Assembly (NCBI GenBank): GCA_024227565.1
Contig: JAAEUE010000290.1
Location: 62,001 to 126,000, forward strand
Source of the DNA: Alphaproteobacteria bacterium
GTDB lineage: Bacteria > Pseudomonadota > Alphaproteobacteria > Rhizobiales > CAJQND01
Direction of reading: 5' to 3'
Length of the DNA: 64,000 bases
This document shows, in pieces, positions 37,390 through 45,610 of the stretch. A program made the translations under genes and the position numbers. The notes under the pieces are model-generated. The model was not told the DNA's origin. It searched no databases and saw nothing but the letters and a program-made list of their open reading frames with translations. How positions within the stretch are numbered: position 1 is the stretch's first letter; each line of letters begins with the position of its first letter.

Positions 37390-37732
37390 GTGACGGCCCC
37401 TCGTAGGAACTTCTCACCCATAAAGGCCAAATAGAGCTAATTTACGTTTGGTTTTAGGGCTTTACGCGAAATTGGGTTCGTTTCGCAGAGTCGCATTTTT
37501 GGCAGTTTTCTGCCGATCAGATGAGCAGGATCTGTCTCCACGCACCCTATTAATAAGCTTTTTAGTGGCGTTTATTGCCACCAATTGTCTGATTATCTTG
37601 CCACCTCCGGCCCCGGGATGACGCGCAAGCGAGACGGGACGATATAAGAGAAAAACCAAAAGTAACGGTACACACCCGCAAAACCATGCTCTAGTTTGCC
37701 CCTCCCATCCGCCTCTCCAACAGGATCCAAAG
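37390..37732. other. Intergenic stretch before tesB, no gene seen
   Basis: About 340 bp that is less GC-rich than its surroundings. Short inverted repeats are present (GCGAAA/TTTCGC near 37470-37490 and GTGGC/GCCAC near 37565-37582), but I see no convincing gene, RNA or terminator. An open frame on the minus strand runs out of the tesB reading region and lacks a protein-like composition. The tesB promoter presumably lies here. Confidence 0.5.
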
Positions 37733-38596
37733 ATGCCGCAAACCGCCGTTGAAGAATTGCTTGAAACGCTCGATCTCGAAGAGCTTGAGGTCAATCTCTT
37801 CCGGGGCCGGAGCCCGCAAACCGGCTGGCAACGGGTGTTCGGCGGCCAGGTGATCGGCCAGGCCCTGGTGGCCGCATTGCGCACGGTGGATGACGACCGG
37901 CCCGTGCACTCCCTGCACGGCTATTTCATGCGGCCAGGTGATCCTGCGGTTCCCATCATCTATGAAACCGAGCGCTACCGGGATGGCCGGAGTTTCACCA
38001 CCCGGCGCGTAGTGGCCATTCAGCATGGCAAGCCAATTTTCACCATGGCCGCGTCGTTTCACCGGCGCGAAGAAGGGCTGGATCATCAGTTTGAGATGCC
38101 AGATGTGCCGCCGCCGGAAGATCTGCCCACCGAGCGCGAGCTGCTGGAACAGCTTCAAGACAAGATGCCGGAAATTATGAAGCGATACTTCTCACGCAAC
38201 CGGGCCATTGAGACGCGCCGGGCCTCGCACCGGGACTTTCTCAATCCTAAACCAAGTGCGCCTGTGCAACATGTGTGGATCCGGCCGACAGGCCCTCTGC
38301 CTGATGATCCTGCCGTTCACCAGGCCGTGCTGGCCTATGCGTCGGATATGACCTTGCTGGACACAGCACTGGTGCCGCACGGCACAACCATGTTCGACCA
38401 GAGCCTGCAAATGGCCAGTCTTGATCACGCCATGTGGTTTCACCGGGAAATCAAAGCGGATGACTGGCTGCTCTACTCGCAAGACGCCCCCACCACCGGC
38501 GGTTCGCGCGGGTTTACCCGAGGGTCCATTTTCAACCGCAAAGGCGAGTTGATTGCGTCTGCGGTGCAAGAAGGGCTGATGCGTAAAAAATCCTGA
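37733..38596 (+). CDS. tesB: Acyl-CoA thioesterase II
   Basis: A 287-residue double-hotdog thioesterase that hydrolyses medium- to long-chain acyl-CoA. Segments: RVFGGQVIGQALVAA, VHSLHGYFMRPGD, DGRSFTTRRVVAIQHG in the first hotdog and YASDMTLLDTALVPHG, ASLDHAMWFH, DWLLYSQDAPTTGGSRGFTRG in the second, with the catalytic Asp in YASDMTLLD. Length is normal. A terminator follows directly. Confidence 0.96.
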   Translation: MPQTAVEELLETLDLEELEVNLFRGRSPQTGWQRVFGGQVIGQALVAALRTVDDDRPVHSLHGYFMRPGDPAVPIIYETERYRDGRSFTTRRVVAIQHGKPIFTMAASFHRREEGLDHQFEMPDVPPPEDLPTERELLEQLQDKMPEIMKRYFSRNRAIETRRASHRDFLNPKPSAPVQHVWIRPTGPLPDDPAVHQAVLAYASDMTLLDTALVPHGTTMFDQSLQMASLDHAMWFHREIKADDWLLYSQDAPTTGGSRGFTRGSIFNRKGELIASAVQEGLMRKKS

Positions 38597-38607
38597 TTGC
38601 CTAATAG

Positions 38608-38639
38608 ATAGGCAGTTCTGCTGCATTAGCCTATTTTTT
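38608..38639 (+). terminator. Rho-independent terminator after tesB
   Basis: Stem ATAGGC/GCCTAT with a 15-nt loop that can itself pair, followed by six T. It starts 12 bp after the tesB stop. Confidence 0.75.
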
Positions 38640-38706
38640 AGACACTAGTTTTATCGGACATATATTTTTCTCGTTAAATTTCAACATGTTACTGATCACC
38701 CGAACT

Positions 38707-38721
38707 TGGCATGCTGCTTGA
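38707..38721 (+). promoter_or_regulatory. Sigma-54-like promoter before amt
   Basis: TGGCATG-N4-TTGA matches the -24/-12 consensus TGGCACG-N4-TTGC except for C to T at one -24 position and the final -12 base (A instead of C). GG and the -12 G keep the required 10-bp spacing. It lies 66 bp before the chosen amt start. No clear NtrC site was seen in the short region upstream. Confidence 0.45.
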
Positions 38722-38787
38722 ACTTACTCGCGTGGGTAATTTGAGGGCCGGACGGGTACCGGTCCTGTTTAAGTGATGGGGAATATC

Positions 38788-40023
38788 ATGTCTGAGCCTT
38801 TAACTGGCGGCGACGTCTTCTTTGTGTTGCTTGGTGCCATTCTTGTGTTTGCGATGCATGGCGGATTTGCGTTCTTGGAAGTCGGCACCGTGCGTTCGAA
38901 GAACCAGGTCAATGCCCTGGTCAAGATCATCGTGGACTTCGCCTTATCGACGCTGGCCTACTTTTTCGTTGGCTACACCATTGCCTACGGGCTGAATTTC
39001 TTTGGACCGGCGGGCGTTATCGCGGGCAACATCCCTGTGGAGGGAGATCCGTATGGCAAGCAAGGCCTGACATTGGTGGGCTTCTTCTTTCTGGCGACTT
39101 TTGCTGCGGCCATTCCGGCGATCATCTCTGGCGGCATTGCCGAACGGGCGAAGTTCTGGCCCCAATGTTTTGCCACACTCGCCATTGTGGCCGTAGTCTA
39201 TCCGTTGTTTGAAGGTATTGCGTGGAACGGGAACTATGGCATCCAGGCGTGGTTCAAGTCGGCGCTGGGCGCGGAATTTCACGACTTTGCCGGTTCGATC
39301 GTGGTCCACGCCGTGGGGGGATGGTTGGCGCTGGCTGCAGTGCTCTTACTAGGGGTGCGCAAGGGCCGTTACGATCGCAATGGACGTCCCATCGGCATCC
39401 CGCCGTCGTCTATTCCGTGGCTTGCGCTCGGGTCCTGGCTGCTCTGCATAGGCTGGTTCGGCTTCAATGTCATGACCGCTGGTTCATTGAGCAGTGTCTC
39501 CGGCCTTATCGCGCTCAATTCTCTGATGGCGATGATTGGCGGAATTCTGACCGCCCTTGTGGTGGGACGGAACGACCCGGGGTTCATTCACAACGGCGCA
39601 CTGGCTGGCCTTGTGGCCGTTTGCGCAGGGTCGGACATCATGCATCCCATCGGGTCGCTGGTGGTCGGCGGCGCTGCCGGCGCCATTTTCGTCTACATGT
39701 TCAACATCTGCCAAAACAAGCTCAAGATCGATGATGTGTTGGGGGTTTGGCCTTTGCACGGTTTGTGCGGCCTATGGGGCGGTGTGGCAGCAGGTGTGTT
39801 CGGCCTCGAATCCCTAGGGGGTCTTGGCGGCGTCACTTTCGCGTCTCAGGTTGTGGGCAGCCTGCTTGGGGCAGCATATGCCCTAGCAGCTGGGTTCGTG
39901 GTCTACGGCGTGCTCAAACAGACGTTGGGCATTCGTTTGTCGGAAGAAGACGAGCATATGGGCGCCGACTTGGCGATCCACAAAATCTCATCGCAGCCTG
40001 AGCAGGATATGACCCGGCACTAG
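38788..40023 (+). CDS. amt: Ammonium transporter (Amt family)
   Basis: A 411-residue Amt/MEP channel with about 11 membrane helices. The pore His pair is His174 (SIVVHAVGG) and His324 (WPLHGLCG). The segment SKNQVNALVKIIVDFALST places it in the clade that lacks a cleaved signal sequence and is unlike the classic AmtB opening. GGGG 7 nt before the ATG at 38788 sets the start. There is no glnK beside it, unlike the usual glnK-amtB pair. A terminator lies just after the stop. Confidence 0.95.
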   Translation: MSEPLTGGDVFFVLLGAILVFAMHGGFAFLEVGTVRSKNQVNALVKIIVDFALSTLAYFFVGYTIAYGLNFFGPAGVIAGNIPVEGDPYGKQGLTLVGFFFLATFAAAIPAIISGGIAERAKFWPQCFATLAIVAVVYPLFEGIAWNGNYGIQAWFKSALGAEFHDFAGSIVVHAVGGWLALAAVLLLGVRKGRYDRNGRPIGIPPSSIPWLALGSWLLCIGWFGFNVMTAGSLSSVSGLIALNSLMAMIGGILTALVVGRNDPGFIHNGALAGLVAVCAGSDIMHPIGSLVVGGAAGAIFVYMFNICQNKLKIDDVLGVWPLHGLCGLWGGVAAGVFGLESLGGLGGVTFASQVVGSLLGAAYALAAGFVVYGVLKQTLGIRLSEEDEHMGADLAIHKISSQPEQDMTRH

Positions 40024-40038
40024 AACTGTTTTGCGAAA

Positions 40039-40072
40039 GCCGGCGGGCAGAGATGTCTGCCGGTGCTTTTTT
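40039..40072 (+). terminator. Terminator after amt
   Basis: Imperfect stem GCCGGCGGG.../...TCTGCCGGTGC followed by six T, starting 16 bp after the amt stop. Confidence 0.7.
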
Positions 40073-40102
40073 GACGCCAAAACCGGCAGAAAACCAAGCT
40101 GG

Positions 40103-40117
40103 TTAACCGCGCCTTAA
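40103..40117. promoter_or_regulatory. CtrA-type box upstream of ftsK
   Basis: TTAA-N7-TTAA with both half sites followed by CC (TTAACCGCGCCTTAACC), an exact match to the CtrA full-site consensus, 125 bp before the ftsK start. The site implies cell-cycle control of ftsK by the CtrA response regulator; this is inferred from the motif alone. Confidence 0.55.
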
Positions 40118-40241
40118 CCCCGTCGCGCGTACTTTTACAACCTGTTGATTTCGTGCGCTTTTCCAATTCGCCAGTGCGAGGTGTTTGCAGCCTTGAACAC
40201 ATCGTTCGAGCGGGGAAAAGTATCAAAGAGTACAGGTATTT

Positions 40242-42794
40242 ATGGCCAAATCAGCCCCACTTGAGACAGACGACTCTGCCATTCCCGCCGCATTAAGCAG
40301 GTTCATCACGAACCGTTTCAGCGAGCTGGTGGGCCTGGGAATTTTGGCCTTCACTGCGGCGGTGGCCGTTGCGTTGGCCACCTGGAACGCCGGCGACCCG
40401 AGTTTGTCCTATGCCATCGACAAAGCTCCGAAAAATGCACTGGGATACCCTGGTGCGGTAGTTGCTGATGTGATGATGCAAGGGGTTGGATTGGCCGTGG
40501 TGGCCGTTATTGCGCCGATCATTGTCTGGTCTTTCCGGCTCTTGTCCCACGGGGGCGTTGAGCGCCCCCTGCGGAGAACCTTTTTCTGGCTCTTAGGCAT
40601 TGCGTTTACCGCCGGGGCGGTCAGTTGTCTGCCCAACCCTGAATCATGGGTGTTGCGCACCGGCTTGGGCGGCGCGATTGGCGATATCGTTACGATTCCC
40701 CCAGTGGCCTTGCTTGACCTGCCTCTGAACAGCTTCTTGGCTTATTTGATCACAGGCCTGTTCTTCGCCTGGTGCGGCGTGGTGTTCGTCTTTCATGCAT
40801 GCAACTTTCGTGAAGGGGAGCTGCATGCAATGGGCCGCATCTTTGGTGAGGCCGGTGTCGAGACCGGGGCCCGGATCTGGGGCTCACTATCGCACTCAGT
40901 GTTGTTTCTCACCGGGCACGTTCAGCGCATGCGGGCCGAAAAACGCTCTCGGGTGGTTCGGGCCGATCTGCGGCAAAGCGATGAAGCGCCATCCTTTATG
41001 GAAAAAAGCCGTGAAATGATAGGATCGCTGGTGCGCGGGCCTGAAGATGAAGATTTGCCAGAGCCCAGTTATGAATATGAGGATGGGCGCAGCGAGCCCG
41101 TCCTCAGCATGCCGACAGCAGCGCCTCGCATTGCGGAGAAGCAAACCATTGAGCCTCCGATGGCTGAGCAGGCATCTTCTGGCCGTGTTGCGGCAGGCGC
41201 CAAGCCAATCAAAGCGGGCTCCAGAGCCAAGAAGGAAGCTCAGCCGTCTCTGTTCAAAGGCAACGGTTCGTATGAGCACCCGCCGCTCAACCTGCTTTCT
41301 GAAGCGCCTGCGGCCAATGCCAGCTCTGAACTTTCCGAGGAGGCACTTGAACAGAACGCCCGCCTTTTGGAGGGCGTTCTGGACGACTTCGGCGTGCGCG
41401 GCGAGATCATCAATGTGCGCCCGGGTCCTGTGGTCACCCTTTATGAGTTGGAGCCTGCGCCGGGCATCAAGTCCTCAAGGGTCATTGGATTGGCAGACGA
41501 TATCGCCCGCTCCATGAGTGCGATCTCTGCCCGTGTGGCGGTGGTGCCGGGGCGCAATGCGATTGGCATCGAGTTGCCGAACAGCCGGCGCGAAACCGTG
41601 TTCTTCCGGGAGCTTCTGGGCTCTCAGGCTTATGAGAAATCCAAGCATAATCTTTGCTTGGCGTTGGGCAAAAACATTGGCGGAGAGCCGATTTTTGCAG
41701 ACCTTGCGCGCATGCCTCACCTGTTGATCGCCGGTACCACCGGTTCTGGTAAGTCGGTTGGCATCAATACGATGATCCTGTCGCTGCTCTATAAAATGGG
41801 ACCTGATCAGTGCAAATTGATCATGATCGATCCGAAGATGCTGGAACTTTCGGTCTATGAAGGCATCCCGCATCTGTTGTCTCCGGTGGTGACGGATCCG
41901 AAGAAGGCGGTTGTGGCCTTGAAATGGGCCGTGCGCGAGATGGAAGAGCGCTACCGCAACATGTCCAAGATGGGCGTGCGTAACATTGACGGCTTCAACG
42001 AGCGTGTCGCCCAGGCCCAGAAAAAGGGCGAGGTGCTGAGCCGCACGATCCAGACCGGCTATGATCCGGAAACAGGCGAGCCGATCTACGAACAAGAAGA
42101 AATGAATCTCGAGTTCATGCCTTACATCGTCGTCATTATTGACGAAATGGCCGACTTGATGATGGTGGCCGGCAAGGACATCGAGGGTGCCGTGCAGCGG
42201 CTTGCCCAGATGGCCCGTGCCGCCGGCATCCACGTGGTCATGGCCACACAGCGGCCAAGTGTCGATGTTATCACGGGCACGATCAAAGCCAACTTCCCGA
42301 CCCGAATCTCGTTCCAGGTCACATCCAAAATCGATAGCCGCACGATTCTGGGTGAAATGGGTGCTGAACAGCTGCTGGGTCAGGGCGACATGCTCTATAT
42401 GGCCGGCGGTGGCCGCATATCGCGCCTACACGGTGCCTTTGTGAAGGATGAGGAGGTGGAAGACATTGTCCGCCATCTGAAGGCACAGGGGGCACCTGAG
42501 TACGTTCAGGCGGTTACTGAAGAAACCGATGATGGCGGCGGCGATCTGGGCATTCCAGGGGTTGAAATTGCCAGCTCTGGGGATGAATTGTATGACCGGG
42601 CCGTGGCGATCGTGATTCAAGACGGCAAGGCTTCAACGAGCTATGTGCAGCGCCGCCTGCAGATCGGCTATAACCGGGCCGCGACATTGATCGAGAAAAT
42701 GGAACAAGAAGGCGTGATCAGCTCGGCAAATCATGCTGGTAAACGTGAGATTCTGGTTGGTGGGGCAGACGAGACCTTGCCACCGCTCGATTAA
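40242..42794 (+). CDS. ftsK: DNA translocase FtsK
   Basis: An 850-residue FtsK/SpoIIIE ATPase that pumps chromosome termini through the division septum. Four N-terminal membrane helices (about 25-190), a linker (about 200-360, rich in Pro, Ala and charged residues), the motor domain with Walker A GTTGSGKS at 498-505 and Walker B IIDEMADL near 630, the ATQRPSVDVITG segment, and the C-terminal winged-helix gamma domain (about 780-850; DLYDRAVAIV-like, SYVQRRLQIGYNRAA). The linker is short, as in other alphaproteobacteria. Confidence 0.97.
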   Translation: MAKSAPLETDDSAIPAALSRFITNRFSELVGLGILAFTAAVAVALATWNAGDPSLSYAIDKAPKNALGYPGAVVADVMMQGVGLAVVAVIAPIIVWSFRLLSHGGVERPLRRTFFWLLGIAFTAGAVSCLPNPESWVLRTGLGGAIGDIVTIPPVALLDLPLNSFLAYLITGLFFAWCGVVFVFHACNFREGELHAMGRIFGEAGVETGARIWGSLSHSVLFLTGHVQRMRAEKRSRVVRADLRQSDEAPSFMEKSREMIGSLVRGPEDEDLPEPSYEYEDGRSEPVLSMPTAAPRIAEKQTIEPPMAEQASSGRVAAGAKPIKAGSRAKKEAQPSLFKGNGSYEHPPLNLLSEAPAANASSELSEEALEQNARLLEGVLDDFGVRGEIINVRPGPVVTLYELEPAPGIKSSRVIGLADDIARSMSAISARVAVVPGRNAIGIELPNSRRETVFFRELLGSQAYEKSKHNLCLALGKNIGGEPIFADLARMPHLLIAGTTGSGKSVGINTMILSLLYKMGPDQCKLIMIDPKMLELSVYEGIPHLLSPVVTDPKKAVVALKWAVREMEERYRNMSKMGVRNIDGFNERVAQAQKKGEVLSRTIQTGYDPETGEPIYEQEEMNLEFMPYIVVIIDEMADLMMVAGKDIEGAVQRLAQMARAAGIHVVMATQRPSVDVITGTIKANFPTRISFQVTSKIDSRTILGEMGAEQLLGQGDMLYMAGGGRISRLHGAFVKDEEVEDIVRHLKAQGAPEYVQAVTEETDDGGGDLGIPGVEIASSGDELYDRAVAIVIQDGKASTSYVQRRLQIGYNRAATLIEKMEQEGVISSANHAGKREILVGGADETLPPLD

Positions 42795-42811
42795 TCTGTA
42801 TTGAGGTTCCA

Positions 42812-42837
42812 ACTTCCGCCTTAATTGGCGCGGAAGT
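42812..42837. repeat. Inverted repeat after ftsK
   Basis: Arms ACTTCCGC and GCGGAAGT around a 10-nt loop, 18 bp after the ftsK stop. No T-run follows; possibly a factor-dependent terminator or RNA-stabilising hairpin. Confidence 0.45.
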
Positions 42838-42901
42838 AGGCCTCGAGCTTCATATGTCAGTGGCGATGAGTTCAATCGGAACAACGAGCAGGGCGCACAT
42901 T

Positions 42902-43603
42902 ATGCGGACACTTCGGATGACAAAATTTCAAGTGCGGGCAAGAACCGCATTCGTGGGTTGCGCCCTCATGGTGGGCGCAGGTGCAGTGTTGACCACCTAT
43001 TCTACGTTGGTTGCGCCGCCGGCAACGGCCGCGACAGATGCGAAACTGTCGTCCAAAAATGTTGAGCAAATCAATAAGGTCTCCGGATTTTTCAATGGTT
43101 TCAAAACATTAACGGGACAGTTCGTTCAAGTTGGGCCGCGTGGCAACATTTCCAACGGGACCTTCTACATTTCAAAGCCAGGCAAGATGCGGTTTGAGTA
43201 CAACCCTCCTAGCCCCTATCTGATTGTCTCGGACGGCACCTGGGTCGTGATCATGAACCGAAAGAACAAGCGTACCGATCATTACCCCTTGTCTTCAACG
43301 CCGTTGCAGCTCGTGTTGTCCAAAAACGTCGATTTGATGAAACAAGCTCGGATTTTGGGCGTGAAGACAGAGGACGGCTCGATCAAACTCACGTTGGCTG
43401 CCAAAAACAAGGCTGTTCCAGGAAAACTGACCCTCACATACAGCGAGGAAAGGTCTGAGATCCAGGAATGGGCGGTTATTGATGGCGAGGGCCGGCGCAC
43501 CACCATCTCGCTGTCTGAAATGAGCTCCGGTGGCAATCATGCGGCCTCTTTGTTCAAAGTGAAACGGCCCAAAAAACAGCGTGAACGCGGTGAAAACCGC
43601 TGA
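42902..43603 (+). CDS. lolA: Outer-membrane lipoprotein carrier LolA-like protein
   Basis: A 233-residue periplasmic chaperone that ferries lipoproteins from LolCDE to the outer membrane. A signal peptide (about 1-43, with basic start RTLRMTKFQVRAR and a hydrophobic core) is followed by the LolA domain: FKTLTGQFVQVGPRG, GTFYISKPGKMRFEYNPP, LIVSDGTWVVIMNRKNKRTDHYPL and LTLTYSEERSEIQEW. The start is uncertain, as in-frame ATGs occur at 42854, 42866 and 42917; 42902 gives the best signal peptide with AGGG upstream. It follows ftsK, as in many related genomes. Confidence 0.88.
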   Translation: MRTLRMTKFQVRARTAFVGCALMVGAGAVLTTYSTLVAPPATAATDAKLSSKNVEQINKVSGFFNGFKTLTGQFVQVGPRGNISNGTFYISKPGKMRFEYNPPSPYLIVSDGTWVVIMNRKNKRTDHYPLSSTPLQLVLSKNVDLMKQARILGVKTEDGSIKLTLAAKNKAVPGKLTLTYSEERSEIQEWAVIDGEGRRTTISLSEMSSGGNHAASLFKVKRPKKQRERGENR

Positions 43604-43724
43604 TAGCGGGTCATTCACGAAAATGTTGACTGGCGCACATTGAAATTCGCCGGGCCAAAAACCATCTTTATGACTACGAACGGTTGATCACTAAGGCCTA
43701 ACTGCCCCCCGCTCATTGTCGGCC

Positions 43725-43815
43725 TGATCAGCCGGGAGGCGTCGAATTCCCCTCTCGACGCACAGTTGCGCAGTATTGCGCATGGCCGCCCAGTTCCCCC
43801 TGGGCGGCCTTTTTA
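43725..43815 (+). ncRNA. Candidate small RNA with serial hairpins
   Basis: Between lolA and ffh a row of hairpins is read on the plus strand: a short CGGC/GCCG stem, GCGTCGA/TCGACGC (43739-43761), TGCGCA/TGCGCA (43767-43782) and then the terminator stem. This looks like a short structured transcript, or the 3' UTR of lolA. It lacks the GGAAG/AGCAGC features of SRP RNA and is not a tRNA or tmRNA. No promoter was found with confidence. Confidence 0.35.
43784..43814 (+). terminator. Strong rho-independent terminator
   Basis: Perfect 10-bp stem GGCCGCCCAG/CTGGGCGGCC with a 6-nt loop, followed by five T and ATTT. It lies 180 bp after the lolA stop and ends either lolA or the candidate small RNA. 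Confidence 0.85.
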
Positions 43816-43895
43816 TTTGGTTGAATTGTGCTGCTCAGATAGCTATAAGATCCGCCATCCTAAAGACTTAACCGTCCTTAGGCCGCTCTGCACAA

Positions 43896-43963
43896 GGGAA
43901 CCCGCGAGGGGAAACCGGGAGGCAGAGGGGTTCCCACCCGTCAGCGATATTCGCCCGCGGGTG
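43896..43963 (+). promoter_or_regulatory. Two hairpins in the ffh leader region
   Basis: GGGAACCC (43896-43903) pairs perfectly with GGGTTCCC (43928-43935), and CACCCG (43935-43940) with CGGGTG (43958-43963). They sit 38-106 nt before the ffh start. No T-run follows either stem. A regulatory leader is possible but unproven. Confidence 0.35.
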
Positions 43964-44001
43964 CGTCTTGCGTTGGGCTAATTGAAGTTTGAGCCTTTTG
44001 A

Positions 44002-45549
44002 ATGTTTGAGACCCTTTCAGACCGCCTTGGCGGCATATTCGACAAACTGACACGGCGTGGCGCCCTGTCGGAGAGTGATGTCGATGCTGCCATGCGCGAA
44101 GTGCGCCGGGCTCTGATTGAGGCCGACGTTGCGCTGGAAGTGGTGCGTGGCTTTATCGACCGGGTGAAGTCTGAAGCGGTTGGCCAGGAAGTGGTGAAAT
44201 CCATCACGCCGGGCCAGATGGTCGTCAAGATCGTCAATGACGCTCTGGTTGATGTGCTTGGCTCTGCTGCCGACCCGATAAACCTTTCTGCCAATCCACC
44301 CGTTACCATCATGATGGTGGGTCTTCAGGGCTCTGGTAAAACCACAAGCTCGGCCAAGATCGCGCTGCGCCTTAAAGAGCGTGAGCGCAAGAAAGTGCTG
44401 ATGGCCTCGCTCGACGTGCGCCGCCCGGCAGCCCAAGAGCAGTTGGAAATTCTTGGCAAGCAGATCGGTGTGGACACAACCGAGATCATTGCCGGCCACG
44501 ATCCCTATCAGATTACCGAGCGCGCCCAGAAAGAGGCGCGAACCGGCGGCTATGACGTGCTCATTCTCGATACTGCGGGCCGACTGCACATTGATGAAGA
44601 GTTGATGGCCGAAAATGAGCAGGTGGCGAAGATCGCCAGCCCTCATGAGGTTCTGCTGGTGGCCGATGCGCTTACTGGTCAGGATGCTGTCATCATGGCC
44701 CGCGCTTTTGATGAGCGCTTTGCCGTCACCGGCATCGTGCTGACCAGGGTTGACGGCGATGGCCGCGGCGGTGCTGCCCTCTCCATGCGGGCCGTTACCG
44801 GCAAGCCCATCAAGTTGATCGGCACCGGCGAAAAGATCGATGCCCTGGAGGAATTCCACCCGGACCGGATTGCCAACCGCATTCTGGGCATGGGTGATGT
44901 TGTTTCGTTGGTGGAACGCGCCGCTGAAACCATCGACGCCAAGGAAGCGGAAAAAATTGCCCGCAAGATGAAGAAAGGGACGTTCGATCTGGACGACCTT
45001 GCGGCGCAATTGAATCAGATGAAGAAGATCGGCGGCATGTCCGGCGTGCTTGGCATGCTGCCCGGCATCGGCAAGATGAAGAAGCAGCTCGAGGACAGTG
45101 ACCTCGATGATGTCATCGTCAAGCGCCAGCTCGCTATCATTTCGTCGATGACCAAGAAGGAACGCACCCAGCCGAAAGTGATGAATGCATCGCGCCGTAA
45201 ACGTGTGGCGGCCGGTTCTGGAACTGAAGTGCAGGACGTGAACCGCTTGCTCAAGATGCACCGTCAGATGGCGGACATGATGAAGAAGATGGGCAAGCAG
45301 AAGGGCGGCATGTTTGGCAGCCTGATGGGCGGCGGCGGTATGCCCGATGCGGCCGAACTTGAGAAAATGCAGGCACAGGTAGGCGCAGAAATGGGCCCGG
45401 ATGCTTTGCCCCCTGATTTGAAAGATCTGGCCAAAGGCGGCCTGCCGAAAGGACTGCCCGGCCTTCCGGGCCTCGGCGGCGGATTGCCTGGCCTTGGCGG
45501 TGGCTTGCCCCGCGGCCTTCCGGGCCTCGGCAAAAAAGGCCGGAAATGA
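44002..45549 (+). CDS. ffh: Signal recognition particle protein Ffh
   Basis: A 515-residue SRP GTPase that targets nascent membrane proteins together with 4.5S RNA and FtsY. N domain (1-85), G domain with GLQGSGKTT (107-115), DVRRPAA, DTAGRL and TRVDGDGRGG, and a Met-rich M domain (about 325-450) with SRRKRVAAGSG for RNA binding. The C-terminal Gly/Leu/Pro-rich tail (GLPGLGGGLPGLGGG-type) is longer than in E. coli but common in this group. First gene of the ffh-rpsP-rimM-trmD-rplS row. Confidence 0.98.
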   Translation: MFETLSDRLGGIFDKLTRRGALSESDVDAAMREVRRALIEADVALEVVRGFIDRVKSEAVGQEVVKSITPGQMVVKIVNDALVDVLGSAADPINLSANPPVTIMMVGLQGSGKTTSSAKIALRLKERERKKVLMASLDVRRPAAQEQLEILGKQIGVDTTEIIAGHDPYQITERAQKEARTGGYDVLILDTAGRLHIDEELMAENEQVAKIASPHEVLLVADALTGQDAVIMARAFDERFAVTGIVLTRVDGDGRGGAALSMRAVTGKPIKLIGTGEKIDALEEFHPDRIANRILGMGDVVSLVERAAETIDAKEAEKIARKMKKGTFDLDDLAAQLNQMKKIGGMSGVLGMLPGIGKMKKQLEDSDLDDVIVKRQLAIISSMTKKERTQPKVMNASRRKRVAAGSGTEVQDVNRLLKMHRQMADMMKKMGKQKGGMFGSLMGGGGMPDAAELEKMQAQVGAEMGPDALPPDLKDLAKGGLPKGLPGLPGLGGGLPGLGGGLPRGLPGLGKKGRK

Positions 45550-45610
45550 ATTTACGAACATAACCTCGAAATTTTTGAACAACCGAATGAAAGACTGGAG
45601 ACCATAAGAA

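Noticed and set aside
43604..44001. SRP (4.5S) RNA gene next to ffh
   Set aside because: No GGAAG loop or AGCAGC-type bulge of the SRP RNA apical domain is present; the hairpins do not fit that fold.
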